A stretch of 64,000 nt of DNA, from positions 310,001 through 374,000 of the forward strand of contig NZ_VDMA02000002.1 in NCBI RefSeq assembly GCF_006334915.2, in the 5' to 3' direction. Source of the DNA: Microbispora catharanthi. Lineage in GTDB: Bacteria; Actinomycetota; Actinomycetes; Streptosporangiales; Streptosporangiaceae. A program made the translations under genes and the position numbers. The first letter of the stretch is position 1, and the number at the start of each line of letters is the position of its first letter. Of the stretch, positions 1-12,207 are shown piece by piece. The notes under the pieces are model-generated. The model made no database searches. It was not told where the DNA came from and worked only from the letters and a program-made list of their open reading frames with translations.

Positions 1-93
1 CCTGACCGCGCCGACCTGCCGCTTGAGCAGGCCCTTCGTGACCGGGAAGTGCTTTTCCAGCCCCTGTACGGACAGCAAGGGCTCCTCGTTCAC
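1..93 (-). CDS. Oligopeptide ABC transporter ATP-binding protein, OppF/DppF type (partial, N-terminus only)
   Basis: Only the first 31 codons are present; the rest lies beyond the window start. The GTG start at 93 overlaps the TGA of the preceding ATPase gene as GTGA, which indicates translational coupling. The visible peptide (starting [18 protein letters not shown], followed by a KGLLKRQ segment and GAVR) matches the usual N-terminus of the second ATPase of peptide importers, which precedes the Walker A region. Position as the last gene of a permease-lipoprotein-permease-ATPase series supports the call. No catalytic motif can be seen because of the truncation. Confidence 0.8.
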   Translation of the reverse strand, partial: MNEEPLLSVQGLEKHFPVTKGLLKRQVGAVR

Positions 94-1115
94 GAAGCCT
101 CCAGGTTCGGCTTGATCTCGTTCTCCCAGATGGCGCGCCGCCGCTCGCGCGGCAGGTGACAGCGCACGAGGTGGCCGCCCTCGGTCTCCAGCAGCTCGGG
201 GACCTCCGCCTTGGCCCGGCCGCCCGTACGCTCCTCGAACACGCAGCGCGGGTGGAAGGCGCAGCCGGACGGCACGTTGATCAGCGAGGGCGGCGAGCCC
301 TTGATCGGCATCAGCCGCTCGGTCGGCTCGCGGTCCAGGCGCGGCATCGAGCCGAGCAGGCCCCAGGTGTAGGGATGCTCGGGCCGCTCGAAGATGTCCT
401 CGGACGTGCCGTACTCGATGCACTTGCCGCCGTACATCACGAGGATGTCGTCGGACAGCTCGGCGACGACGCCGAGGTCGTGCGTGATGATGATCAGCGC
501 GGCGTTGAAGTCGCGCTGCAGGTCGCGCATCAGGTCGAGGATCTGCGCCTGCACGGTCACGTCGAGCGCGGTCGTCGGCTCGTCGGCGATCAGCAGCTCG
601 GGGTCGCAGCTCAGCGCCATCGCGATCATGGCGCGCTGCCGCATGCCGCCGGAGAACTCGTGCGGGTAGCTGTCCACCCGCCGGTCCGGCTGCGGGATGC
701 CCACCCGGCCCAGCATGTCGATCGCGTGCTTGCGCGCGACCTTCTTGCTGACGTCGTTGTGGATGCGGTAGGCCTCGATGATCTGGTCGCCGACCGTGTA
801 GAACGGGTGCATCGCCGACAGCGGGTCCTGGAAGATCATCGCCATCTTCTTGCCGCGCAGCGTCCGGACGTGCTCCAGGCTGGCGCCGACGAGTTCCTCG
901 CCGTCGAGCCAGATCTCCCCGGAGATGCGGGCGCGGCCGCCCTTGTGCAGGCCGAGGATGCCGAGGCTGGTCACGCTCTTGCCGGAGCCGGACTCGCCGA
1001 CGATGCCGAGCGTCTTGCCCCGCTCCAGCGTGAACGACAGCCCGTCGACCGACTTGACCAGGCCGTCGTCGGTCGGGAAGTGGATGCGCAGGTCCTTCAG
1101 TTCCAGGAAGCTCAT
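90..1115 (-). CDS. Oligopeptide/dipeptide ABC transporter ATP-binding protein, OppD/DppD type
   Basis: Cytoplasmic ATPase that powers peptide import (341 aa). Visible motifs are Walker A GESGSGKS (about residues 40-47), Q-loop FQD (95-97), ABC signature SGGMRQR (155-161), Walker B LLIADEP (174-180) and the switch histidine in THD (211-213). The C-terminal segment with GCAFHPRC is the extension typical of oligopeptide-transporter ATPases. I chose the ATG at 1115 because it overlaps the permease stop as ATGA and gives the family's normal length; the open frame continues upstream into antisense of the permease, which is not credible coding. The family is clear, but the substrate (dipeptide, oligopeptide or nickel) cannot be told from sequence. 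Confidence 0.93.
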   Translation of the reverse strand: MSFLELKDLRIHFPTDDGLVKSVDGLSFTLERGKTLGIVGESGSGKSVTSLGILGLHKGGRARISGEIWLDGEELVGASLEHVRTLRGKKMAMIFQDPLSAMHPFYTVGDQIIEAYRIHNDVSKKVARKHAIDMLGRVGIPQPDRRVDSYPHEFSGGMRQRAMIAMALSCDPELLIADEPTTALDVTVQAQILDLMRDLQRDFNAALIIITHDLGVVAELSDDILVMYGGKCIEYGTSEDIFERPEHPYTWGLLGSMPRLDREPTERLMPIKGSPPSLINVPSGCAFHPRCVFEERTGGRAKAEVPELLETEGGHLVRCHLPRERRRAIWENEIKPNLEAS

Positions 1116-2131
1116 CCCAGCCTCACCCTCGGGTCCACGACGGCGTACAGGAGGTCGACGATCAGGTTCGCGAAGACCACGAAGAACGCGGCGACGAGCG
1201 TCACGCCCATGACCTTCGGCAGGTCCTGGGCGAGGATCGCGTCGATCGCGTACTTGCCCATGCCGGGCAGCGAGTAGGTGCTCTCGGTGAGCACGGCGCC
1301 GCCGAGCAGCAGGCCGAGGTCGAGGCCGAAGATCGTGAGAATCGGGGTCAGCGCGCCGCGCAGGCCGTGCTTGACCACGACCGCCCGCTCGTTCAGGCCC
1401 TTGGCCCGTGCGGTGCGGATGTAGTCCTCGTTCATCGTCTCCAGCATGCCCGCCCGGGTGAGCCGCGCGTACCCGGCGGCATACAGGAAGGCCAGCGTGA
1501 TCCACGGCAGGATCAGGTTGTAGGCCCACATGGCCGGGTTCTCCTCGAACGGCGTGAAGCTGCCGCCCGGGGCGGTGATGCGGAACGGATTGCCGTAGCT
1601 GAAGACGACGAGCGAGACGATGCCGGTGAAGAAGATGGGCAGCGAGACGCCGGCCAGGGCGACGCCCATCGCGGCCCGGTCGAACAGGCTGCCGCGTTTC
1701 AGCGCGGACAGCACGCCGGTCGCCACACCGGCTATCACCCAGATGACGGCGGCCCCGATGGCCAGTGAGATCGTCACGGGCAGCCGGTTGAGCAGGTCCG
1801 GCCAGACCGGGAGCCGGGTGAGGAAGGAGTAGCCGAAGCAGGGCGCGGGGCAGTGCTCCACGCCGGGGCCGTAGTCGTAGTCGGCGCCGGCGACGATGCC
1901 CTTGGCGAACCGCCCGTACTGCACGACCAGCGGATCGTTGAAGCCGAGCTTCTCAGCCGCGATCTTCACCTGTTCCGCCGAGGCGGTGCGCCCCACGTAG
2001 CGCGCGGCCAGGCTCTCCGAGGTGGCGCCCGCCAGGCGGGGCACCAGGAAGAAGATGGCGAACGTGGCGATGCTCACGATGGTGAGCATCACGACCGCCC
2101 AGATCAGCCGCCGGATGATGTATGTGACCAC
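1112..2131 (-). CDS. Peptide ABC transporter permease, DppB/OppB type
   Basis: Integral membrane permease of 339 aa with about six predicted membrane helices, the first at residues 10-30. Near the C-terminus lies the EAA-type loop that docks on the ATPase (EDYIRTARAKGL followed by KHGLRGALTPI), as expected for binding-protein-dependent permeases. The long periplasmic-side segment after helix 1 (around GVEHCPAPCFGYSF) is characteristic of the DppB half rather than the DppC half. It lies 90 bp downstream of the lipoprotein gene, with a hairpin in the gap, and its stop overlaps the start of the ATPase gene. Confidence 0.93.
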   Translation of the reverse strand: MVTYIIRRLIWAVVMLTIVSIATFAIFFLVPRLAGATSESLAARYVGRTASAEQVKIAAEKLGFNDPLVVQYGRFAKGIVAGADYDYGPGVEHCPAPCFGYSFLTRLPVWPDLLNRLPVTISLAIGAAVIWVIAGVATGVLSALKRGSLFDRAAMGVALAGVSLPIFFTGIVSLVVFSYGNPFRITAPGGSFTPFEENPAMWAYNLILPWITLAFLYAAGYARLTRAGMLETMNEDYIRTARAKGLNERAVVVKHGLRGALTPILTIFGLDLGLLLGGAVLTESTYSLPGMGKYAIDAILAQDLPKVMGVTLVAAFFVVFANLIVDLLYAVVDPRVRLG

Positions 2132-2146
2132 AGTCCCCCCGGCTCC

Positions 2147-2174
2147 GGGGGCCGGCCCGGTCGGACCGGCCCCC
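2147..2174 (-). other. Stem-loop between binding-protein and permease genes
   Basis: Arms GGGGGCCGG (2147-2155) and CCGGCCCCC (2166-2174) are perfectly complementary, with a short inner stem in the 10-nt loop. It sits in the 90-bp gap after the binding-protein stop and is not followed by a T run. In other importer operons such hairpins stabilise the upstream transcript so that the binding protein exceeds the permease; that role here is inference. Confidence 0.5.
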
Positions 2175-2221
2175 TTGCCGCGTTCACGCGTCTATCGGAT
2201 CTGTCTGGTCTCGGCGGGCGC

Positions 2222-3997
2222 TTACTTGACGCCCATGCCGAGGTAGTCGTACATGCCGTACGCCTCGTTGACGAAGATGTTCGTGGCGTTCTTGCTGCGC
2301 ACGAGCAGGGTCTTCGTCCAGACGTTCGGCAGGATGAAGGAGTCCTCCATGACCTTCTTGTCGATCTGGGTCCAGATCGCGTTGCGGGCGTTGGTGTCGG
2401 TCTCCTTCATCGCCTGGTCGATGAGCTTGTCGACCTCGGGGTCGCGGACGCTGATGTTGGAGGAGCCGCCGGTGTCGCGGATGACGCGGCTGTCGACGAT
2501 CTGCTGCAGGAAGCCGAAGCCGTCGGGCCAGTCGGACATCCAGCCGTTCATGGCCAGGCCGATCTTGTTGTCCTTGGCGTAGCCCGGCTTGCCGGCGTAC
2601 AGCGCGAAGTAGTCGGCCTGCGGGAACGGCTTGAGCGTGAGCTTGATGCCGACCCGGCCGAGGGACTGCTGCAGCGCCTCGGCGGCCTGCTTCTCCTTCG
2701 GCCGCTCGGCGCGGTAGGAGATGTTGGTCTCGAAGCCGTTGGGCTGGCCGCAGGCGGTCAGCGCCTCCTTGGCCTTGGTCAGGTCGCCCTTGTTGTCGGC
2801 GCCCGGCGGGTAGAGGTTGAAGTCCTCGTGGCCGGGGATCGCCGGCGGCAGCAGGCTGGTCGCGATCTGGCCGCCGGAGAACTCGCCGCCCCAGGCGGTC
2901 TGGAGGGCCACCTTGTCCGTCGCGTACTGGACGGCCTTGCGGCAGTCGATGTTGTCGAGCGGCGGGACGTTGCCGTTGATCGAGGTGTACCAGAGGCGGG
3001 TGCTGGTCGGGTTGTCGGAGTTGGCCTTCATCGCGGGGTCGGGCAGGACCCGGCCGAGGGCCGCCGACTGCACGCCGATGCCCGCGACGTCGACGTCGAG
3101 GTCGCCGGCGATGATCCGGTTGTCGATGTCATCGGCGTTGACGTTGGTGGAGACCTCGTAGCCGTCCGGCAGCGCCTTGCGGTTGGGGTCGGTCGCCGGG
3201 TCCCACTGGTCGTTGCGGACCAGCGTGAAGCCCTTGCCGATCTCGTTCTTCTCGAACTTGTACGGCCCGGTGGAGATGATGTGCTCCTTGTACTTCGCGC
3301 CGGTGTCCTTGTCCTTGGGGACCGGGATCGTGGCGGGAAGCTGGGCGAAGTAGTCGAAGTTGCTCAGCGGCTGCTTCAGGTGGAAGACGATCGTGCTGTC
3401 GTCGGGCGTCTCGATCGCGCTGTCGGTGTTGACGTCCTTGGACTTGTACGCGCCCTTGTAGTCCTTCGGCCAGGCGAGGAAGTCGTTGAAGTAGGTGTAC
3501 CCGTCGGGGAACACCTCCTTGTCGAACGACCGCTCCACGGCGTACTTCACGTCCTTGGACGTGACCGGGGTGCCGTCCTCGAACTTGATGCCCTGCTTGA
3601 GCTTGTACGTCCAGGTCTTGGCGTCGTCGCTCGGCTTGCCCATGTCCTCGGCGAGGTCGGGGACGAGCTGGTTGCCTTCCTTGCCCACGCCGGACTTGAA
3701 CATCAGCAGCGAGCGGCCGTACAGGCGGATGAAGTTCCAGGAGTAGCCGTAGTAGGTGTCGCCCGGGTCGAGGGAGTCCCAGTCACCGCCGTTGGCGAAC
3801 TTGAGGATGCCGCCCTTCTTGTCCGACGGGTTGACCACCTGCGTCAGGGCGGCGTTGAACTCGCTCTTGGTGTCGGAGCCGGCGGCGGCGCCGCCGGAGG
3901 ACGACGGCGCGCTACTGCCCGAACCGCCGCCGCAGGCGGCCACGGCGAGGGCGAGCACGGCGCCGGTGGCCGCCACACCCAGTCTTCTTCTTAGCAT
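2222..3997 (-). CDS. Extracellular peptide-binding lipoprotein (SBP family 5)
   Basis: Secreted substrate-binding protein of the peptide importer (591 aa). The N-terminus has a basic start (MLRRR), a hydrophobic stretch and a lipobox VAAC with Cys22, so it should be lipid-anchored outside the membrane. A Gly/Ser linker follows, then the family-5 fold, with segments such as TYKLKQGIKFEDGTPVTSKD and STGPYKFEKNE that are typical of oligopeptide- and dipeptide-binding proteins. The ATG at 3997 is preceded by AAGGGG at a suitable distance. It is unusual only in lying between the two permease genes instead of first in the operon. Ligand unknown. Confidence 0.93.
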   Translation of the reverse strand: MLRRRLGVAATGAVLALAVAACGGGSGSSAPSSSGGAAAGSDTKSEFNAALTQVVNPSDKKGGILKFANGGDWDSLDPGDTYYGYSWNFIRLYGRSLLMFKSGVGKEGNQLVPDLAEDMGKPSDDAKTWTYKLKQGIKFEDGTPVTSKDVKYAVERSFDKEVFPDGYTYFNDFLAWPKDYKGAYKSKDVNTDSAIETPDDSTIVFHLKQPLSNFDYFAQLPATIPVPKDKDTGAKYKEHIISTGPYKFEKNEIGKGFTLVRNDQWDPATDPNRKALPDGYEVSTNVNADDIDNRIIAGDLDVDVAGIGVQSAALGRVLPDPAMKANSDNPTSTRLWYTSINGNVPPLDNIDCRKAVQYATDKVALQTAWGGEFSGGQIATSLLPPAIPGHEDFNLYPPGADNKGDLTKAKEALTACGQPNGFETNISYRAERPKEKQAAEALQQSLGRVGIKLTLKPFPQADYFALYAGKPGYAKDNKIGLAMNGWMSDWPDGFGFLQQIVDSRVIRDTGGSSNISVRDPEVDKLIDQAMKETDTNARNAIWTQIDKKVMEDSFILPNVWTKTLLVRSKNATNIFVNEAYGMYDYLGMGVK

Positions 3998-4049
3998 TGC
4001 AAACCCCTTGGTGATAGGAGCCGGGGGACTTTACGGGGAAGGGAGGGGC

Positions 4050-5042
4050 TCAGCGGGCCTTCGGGTCGAGAGCGTCCCGCAGGCCGTCGCCGAACAGGTT
4101 GAACGCCAGGACCGTGATGAAGATCGCCATGCCGGGGAAGAACATGAAGTGCGGGATCGTGTAGAACCGCACCGCGTCCGACAGCATGCCGCCCCAGGTG
4201 GGGGTGGGCGGGCGCACGCCGACGCCGAGGAACGACAGCGCCGCCTCGAACAGGACGTTCGTGGGGATCAGCAGCGTCGCGTAGACGAGGATCGGCGCGA
4301 CCAGGTTCGGCAGCAGCTCGCGGAAGATGATGTACGGCCCGCGCGCCCCGAGGCTGCGCGCCGCGTCCACGAACTCCCGCTCGCGCAGCGACAGCGTCTG
4401 CCCCCGGATGATGCGCCCGATGTACGGCCAGTTGAAGAAACCGATGATGAACACCAGCAGCGAGACGCGCAGCGTGTCGCCGGTCAGGCCGAACGCCGAG
4501 TCGGGGACGATGCCCGCCAGCGCGATCGCGAAGACCAGGATCGGGAACGCCAGGAAGACGTCCATGGTCTTGCTGATGATCGAGTCGACCAGACCGCCGA
4601 AGTATCCGGCGGTGACCCCGAGCAGGGTCCCGATGACCACCGAGAGCAGCGTGGCCAGGAAGGCGATGAGCAGCGAGATCCGGGCGCCGTACACGACCCG
4701 GCTGAAGATGTCGCGTCCGTTGACCGGCTCGATGCCGAACAGATGGTCGGCGCTGATGCCGGTGCCCGTCTTGGGCGCCATCGTGGAGGAGTCGATGAGG
4801 TCGGAGTTGAACTGCGTCGGGTCCTGTCCGAACGCCCCGGCGATCACCGGCGCGAAGACCGCGACCAGGATCAGGAAGATGACGATCAGACCGCCGGCCA
4901 GGGCGACCTTGTCGCGCTTGAGCCGCATCCATGCGATCTGACCGAGGGACCGGCCCTGGATCGCCTTGCCGCCCGACGCGTCGACGACGGCCTCCGGCGT
5001 GGCCTGCGCGTCCCCACCGGTGACGTCCATCGGCGCGGTCAT
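4050..5042 (-). CDS. Peptide ABC transporter permease, DppC/OppC type
   Basis: Second permease subunit (330 aa) and first gene of the importer operon. It has the cytoplasmic N-terminal segment of the OppC half (KAIQGRSLGQIAWMRLKRDK), then a first helix at about residues 47-68 and five more helices. The EAA loop reads REFVDAARSLGARGPYIIF followed by RELLPNLVAP. The ATG at 5042 has a strong ribosome binding site, AAGGAGG, five bases away. The 52-bp gap to the lipoprotein gene fits a single transcript. Confidence 0.93.
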   Translation of the reverse strand: MTAPMDVTGGDAQATPEAVVDASGGKAIQGRSLGQIAWMRLKRDKVALAGGLIVIFLILVAVFAPVIAGAFGQDPTQFNSDLIDSSTMAPKTGTGISADHLFGIEPVNGRDIFSRVVYGARISLLIAFLATLLSVVIGTLLGVTAGYFGGLVDSIISKTMDVFLAFPILVFAIALAGIVPDSAFGLTGDTLRVSLLVFIIGFFNWPYIGRIIRGQTLSLREREFVDAARSLGARGPYIIFRELLPNLVAPILVYATLLIPTNVLFEAALSFLGVGVRPPTPTWGGMLSDAVRFYTIPHFMFFPGMAIFITVLAFNLFGDGLRDALDPKAR

Positions 5043-5408
5043 CGATCCTCCTTCGCCCTGCCCGAGCGGACCGCGCCCGCGGTGACGCGCTCGGGGTAGC
5101 CCGGGATCGATCCGGCGACAGAGAAGCGGCGGCCGCTCACGACCTTGCCTCGCACGGCCATTTGGTGCAGGCCCCCTGGATCCCAGACGACATTGTCCGA
5201 AGGGGCCGCGTGGTGTGCGACCCCCGGAGGCAGAATCTATGGTCTGAGCTGGGCTGACCAGTCCCCAGAGGCGCCCTGTGGCTCAACTGTGATTCACGCG
5301 AAACTCATTCGTGTTGATCTTGAAGGGTTTGTCCGCGTCCGGTTTCGATTATGTCGTGGAACTGTAACATTGCACTGGCCGGTAACTTCGTCCCACGATG
5401 TGGGATGA
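5043..5408 (-). promoter_or_regulatory. Intergenic region upstream of the peptide importer operon
   Basis: This 366-bp stretch separates the importer operon from the next minus-strand gene and should contain the operon promoter. It is less GC-rich around 5280-5400. A -10-like hexamer CATAAT lies on the minus strand at 5348-5353, but I see no good -35 partner. A small inverted repeat, TCCCAC-GAT-GTGGGA, lies at 5391-5405 just after the neighbouring stop codon. No believable gene is present on either strand. Confidence 0.35.
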
Positions 5409-5918
5409 TCAGCTGATTCCCCGGCGCTTGAGAATGGCCTCGATGTCGGAGAAATCATCCCCTGCGGGCTGTTCCACCTGTCGTGGTGCCGTCTTCCCGG
5501 TCTGTGCCGTTTTAGGCGTGGCCGTTTGAGACGTGGCCGCTTTAGGCGCGGCAGGCCGCTCAGGCGTCGCGGCGGCGCCGCCCGGCTCCGGCCGTGCCGT
5601 ACGGGTCCGGGACAGGGCACGGCCGCGCAGCGTGCCGGAGACGACGAACAGCAGCGCCGACAGCCCGGCCAGGACCACCCCGGCCCACACCGCGGGCGAC
5701 AGGACCAGGCCGGTCACGAAGCCCACCGCCGCCGCGCCGATGTTCCAGAGCGTCTGCAGCGCGCCGGTGAGGTAGGCCGCCAGCGGCAGCAGGGACCATG
5801 CGGTGGCCCGCAGGCCGGCCGTCACCCCCCTACGCCGGAAGGTCAGGTAACTGAGCCCGACGCCCACCGCGGTGAGGCCGGCGCACAGCGGCAGCCAGGC
5901 GATGTCGTTGAATGTCAT
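5409..5918 (-). CDS. Small actinobacterial membrane protein of unknown function
   Basis: 169 aa. The first ~100 residues hold four hydrophobic segments (around residues 7-25, 41-57, 63-80 and 85-103). They are followed by a basic, Ala/Thr/Pro-rich, probably unstructured cytoplasmic stretch and a conserved-looking end, DDFSDIEAILKRRGIS. I recall similar short membrane proteins with this terminal motif from other actinomycetes, but no function. I prefer the ATG at 5918 over a start 11 codons upstream because AAGGGGA lies about seven bases before it. Confidence 0.7.
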   Translation of the reverse strand: MTFNDIAWLPLCAGLTAVGVGLSYLTFRRRGVTAGLRATAWSLLPLAAYLTGALQTLWNIGAAAVGFVTGLVLSPAVWAGVVLAGLSALLFVVSGTLRGRALSRTRTARPEPGGAAATPERPAAPKAATSQTATPKTAQTGKTAPRQVEQPAGDDFSDIEAILKRRGIS

Positions 5919-5987
5919 GGCGGGTCCCCTTCGTCCACGGCGTACCCCCATCCTGGCACCCCGAAGGCGGGGACGCGGGGGCCCGCG

Positions 5988-6629
5988 CTACCGGACGAGC
6001 GACCGCAGGAAGTCCACGTCGACGTCGAGCAGCGAGGGCATGACGACCCGCCCGGGCGCCTGGGCGATCGGCAGGACGCCCGGCACGGCGACGACGCGGC
6101 AGCCCGCGGCGGTCGCCGAGGCGACGCCGTTCGGCGAGTCCTCCAGCGCCACGCACCGCTCCGGGTCCACCGACAGCAGGCCGGCCGCGGTCAGGTACGG
6201 CTCCGGGTGCGGCTTGGTGCGCGTGACGTCGTCGGCCGTCACGACGATCTCGAAGTGCTCCCGGCCGACGGCCTTGAGCACGGCGTCGGCGATGATCCGC
6301 AGCGACGAGGTGACCAGCGCCGTGCGCACGCCCTGGTCGCCGAGCCCGCGCAGTAGGTCGAGGGCTCCCGGCATGGGCTCGACGCCTCTCGACAGCCGGC
6401 TCTCCATGCCGTCGATCAACCACTCCCCCACGACCATGGGGTCGACGTCGGCCTGCGTCAGCTCCAGCATGTACGCGACGGTGCGGTCCCAGGAGCCGCC
6501 CACGAGCTGCTCCTGATGCTCAGGGCCCCAGGCCCCGCCGAGGCGGGTGACCACCTCGGTCTCGACCTCGAACCACACCCCTTCGGTGTCGACGAGCAAC
6601 CCGTCCATGTCGAACAGCACGGCGTCCAC
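5988..6629 (-). CDS. HAD-superfamily hydrolase, phosphoglycolate/beta-phosphoglucomutase-like
   Basis: Cytoplasmic phosphatase-type HAD protein of 213 aa. Motif I DMDGLLVDTE at residues 7-16 carries the nucleophile Asp7 and acid Asp9. Motif II is LVTSS, the motif III lysine is in TKPHPEPY, and motif IV is VALEDSPNG. The cap inserted after motif I is helical, as in subclass I enzymes. The GTG start at 6629 places motif I at the expected distance from the N-terminus. Substrate cannot be inferred: members act on sugar phosphates, phosphoglycolate and nucleotides. It precedes metH in the importer direction but on the same strand, 81 bp away, and a shared transcript is uncertain. Confidence 0.88.
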   Translation of the reverse strand: MDAVLFDMDGLLVDTEGVWFEVETEVVTRLGGAWGPEHQEQLVGGSWDRTVAYMLELTQADVDPMVVGEWLIDGMESRLSRGVEPMPGALDLLRGLGDQGVRTALVTSSLRIIADAVLKAVGREHFEIVVTADDVTRTKPHPEPYLTAAGLLSVDPERCVALEDSPNGVASATAAGCRVVAVPGVLPIAQAPGRVVMPSLLDVDVDFLRSLVR

Positions 6630-6710
6630 GTGGCCCCTTCCCCCGGTGAGACCCCCGATCAGGGGGGGACCAACATGGTAAGGGGGGCACGTGAACGCCC
6701 ATGCGGCCGG

Positions 6711-10175
<3,465 letters not shown>

Positions 10176-10393
10176 GGAGGCAAGCCTATCGGCCCCGCCG
10201 GATGGAATATCGTCCGCGCGCGCGAAACGGGAATACCGGTTGCGTGAGGGACGGCGGGCCCACGTCCGCCGGCGCGGCGCCGCAGGTCGGCGCAGCGCGA
10301 CGGGCCGGTGCCCGGCGGAGGTGACGTACGGGGCCCCTCACCGAATAGTCTTGGACTGAGCCATACTGCACAAGGCCAGTGAGGAGGCGGCGC

Positions 10394-11248
10394 GTGATCG
10401 AGTTCGAAGGGCTCCCCGAGCTCGTCGACCCGGTGCTGATCGCCGCGTTCGAGGGATGGAACGACGCCGGCGAGGCGTCCAGCGGTGTGCTCGCGCACCT
10501 CGAGTCCGAGTGGAAGGCCACCCCGCTCGTCGAGCTGGACCCCGAGGACTACTACGACTTCCAGGTGACCCGGCCGGTGGTCGAGCTCGGCGACGGCGTG
10601 ACCCGCTCCATCGTCTGGCCGACGACCCGGCTGCTGCTGGCCCGCCCGCCGGGCGGCAAGCGCGACGTGGTGCTGCTGCGCGGCATCGAGCCCAACATGC
10701 GGTGGCGGTCGTTCTGCGCCGAGATCGTCGGGCTCTGCCACGATCTCGGCATCGAGCTGGCCATCCTGCTCGGCGCGCTGCTCAACGACTCGCCGCATAC
10801 CCGCCCGGTGCCGATCACCGGCTCGGTCAGCGACCCCGGCATGGCCCGCGCGCTCAACCTGGAGCTGACCAAGTACGAGGGCCCGACGGGCATCGTGGGC
10901 GTGCTGCAGCACACCCTCGGCACCGCCGGGCTGCGGACGGTGTCCCTGTGGGCGTCGGTCCCGCACTACGTCGCCCAGCCGCCCAACCCCAAGGCCACCC
11001 TGGCGCTGCTGCGCCGCATCGAGGACATGCTCGACATCCCGATGCCGTACGGCGACCTGGCCGAGGAGGCGCGGGCCTGGGAGCACGGCGTGGACGAGCT
11101 GGCGGCTCAGGACAGCGAGGTGGCCGAGTACGTGCGGGAGCTTGAGGAGCGGAAGGACGCGGCCGAGCTGCCGGAGGCCAGCGGCGACGCCATCGCGGCG
11201 GAGTTCGAGCGCTACCTGCGCCGCCGCGACCGCGGCACCGACCGCTGA
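10394..11248 (+). CDS. PAC2-family protein
   Basis: 284 aa, with the N-terminus VIEFEGLPELVDPVLIAAF typical of the PAC2 (proteasome assembly chaperone-like) family common in actinobacteria. A conserved GWNDAGEASSG follows at about residues 19-29. The C-terminal third is helical and acidic. I chose the GTG at 10394 over an upstream GTG at 10379 because GAGGAGG lies seven bases before it. Actinomycetes have proteasomes, but a chaperone role for these bacterial proteins is not established, and no proteasome gene is in the window. It converges on the cysteine-synthase-like gene with a 23-bp gap. Confidence 0.85.
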   Translation: MIEFEGLPELVDPVLIAAFEGWNDAGEASSGVLAHLESEWKATPLVELDPEDYYDFQVTRPVVELGDGVTRSIVWPTTRLLLARPPGGKRDVVLLRGIEPNMRWRSFCAEIVGLCHDLGIELAILLGALLNDSPHTRPVPITGSVSDPGMARALNLELTKYEGPTGIVGVLQHTLGTAGLRTVSLWASVPHYVAQPPNPKATLALLRRIEDMLDIPMPYGDLAEEARAWEHGVDELAAQDSEVAEYVRELEERKDAAELPEASGDAIAAEFERYLRRRDRGTDR

Positions 11249-11271
11249 CCTACTGGGACATCGTCGACGGG

Positions 11272-12207
11272 TCAGGCCGGCCACCAGCTGAGGTAGCGCT
11301 CACCGGTGTCCGGGAAGATCGTCACGATCGTCCGCCCCGACAGGTCCTCGCGGCGGGCCAGTTCCGCGCAGCCGTACGCCGCCGCGCCCGAGGAGACCCC
11401 GACCAGCAGCCCGGTCGTAGCCGCGATGAGCCGGGTCATGGCGGCCGCCTCGCCGTCCGGCACCCTGATCACGTCGTCGACGAGGGTGACGTCGGTGACG
11501 GGGCTGGTGAAGCCGCCGTTGAGGCCGGGGATCCGGTGCGGCCCGGGGGCGCCTCCCGACAGCAGGGGGGAGCCCTCCGGCTCGACCGCGACGACGCGCA
11601 GGCGGGGGTTGCGCTCGCGGAGGTAGCGGGCCGTGCCGGTGAGGGTGCCGCCGGTCCCGACTCCACACACCAGCACGTCGACCTCGCCGCCGGTGCCGGC
11701 CCAGATCTCCGGCCCCGTGGTCGTGTAGTGGGCCATGACGTTGGCGGGGTTCTCGTGCTGGCGGGCGTACCAGGACCCGGGAACGGCGGCGTGCAGCTCC
11801 GTCGCCCGGTCGACGCATCCCTGGAAGCCGAGGACGTGGTCGGTGAACTCGACCCGGGCGCCCAGCATGCGCAGGATCAGCGTGCGCTCCCGCGACGCGT
11901 TGTCCGGCATCACGACGACGCACGGGTATCCCCGGCTGACGGCGAGCGCCGCCAGGGCGATTCCGGTGTTGCCCGACGTCGACTCGATCACCGTCGCGCC
12001 GGGGGTCAGGGCCCCGGACGCCTCGGCCTCCTCGATCATGCGCAGCGCCACCCGGTCCTTGATGCTCGACAGCGGGTTGGCCGCCTCCAGCTTGGCGAGC
12101 ACGGTGGCGGACGGGGGCAGGCCGTCGAGGGCGAGGCGGAGCAGGGGCGTGTCGCCGATGAGATCGTCGATTCTGGCCGCTATGTCACGGCCGATCAGGG
12201 GGATCAT
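11272..12207 (-). CDS. Cysteine-synthase-like PLP enzyme (beta-substituted alanine synthase)
   Basis: 311 aa, fold-type II PLP enzyme of the CysK/CysM group. The PLP lysine is in NPLSSIKDR (Lys50), the phosphate- and substrate-binding loop is STSGNTG (76-82), a glycine-rich loop reads GVGTGGTLTG, and GVSSGAA lies near the C-terminus. The family swaps the acetyl group of O-acetylserine for sulfide or another nucleophile. Its ATG overlaps the stop of the methyltransferase as ATGA, making it last in a six-function operon that begins with a serine-acetyltransferase-like domain. It therefore probably receives O-acetylserine made in the same operon. Plain cysteine supply is possible, but the ATP-grasp and exporter neighbours suggest a different beta-substituted alanine or cysteine for a dedicated product. 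Confidence 0.9.
   Translation of the reverse strand: MIPLIGRDIAARIDDLIGDTPLLRLALDGLPPSATVLAKLEAANPLSSIKDRVALRMIEEAEASGALTPGATVIESTSGNTGIALAALAVSRGYPCVVVMPDNASRERTLILRMLGARVEFTDHVLGFQGCVDRATELHAAVPGSWYARQHENPANVMAHYTTTGPEIWAGTGGEVDVLVCGVGTGGTLTGTARYLRERNPRLRVVAVEPEGSPLLSGGAPGPHRIPGLNGGFTSPVTDVTLVDDVIRVPDGEAAAMTRLIAATTGLLVGVSSGAAAYGCAELARREDLSGRTIVTIFPDTGERYLSWWPA

Noticed and set aside
90..1529. 479-aa version of the OppD-type ATPase
   Set aside because: The upstream extension is antisense-like sequence of the permease gene; ATG 1115 with the ATGA overlap gives the normal family length.
10176..10393. Cobalamin riboswitch before metH
   Set aside because: The 218-bp gap shared with the divergent PAC2 gene has no convincing B12-box (GCCACTG type) in the right orientation, and is short for a full riboswitch plus promoter.
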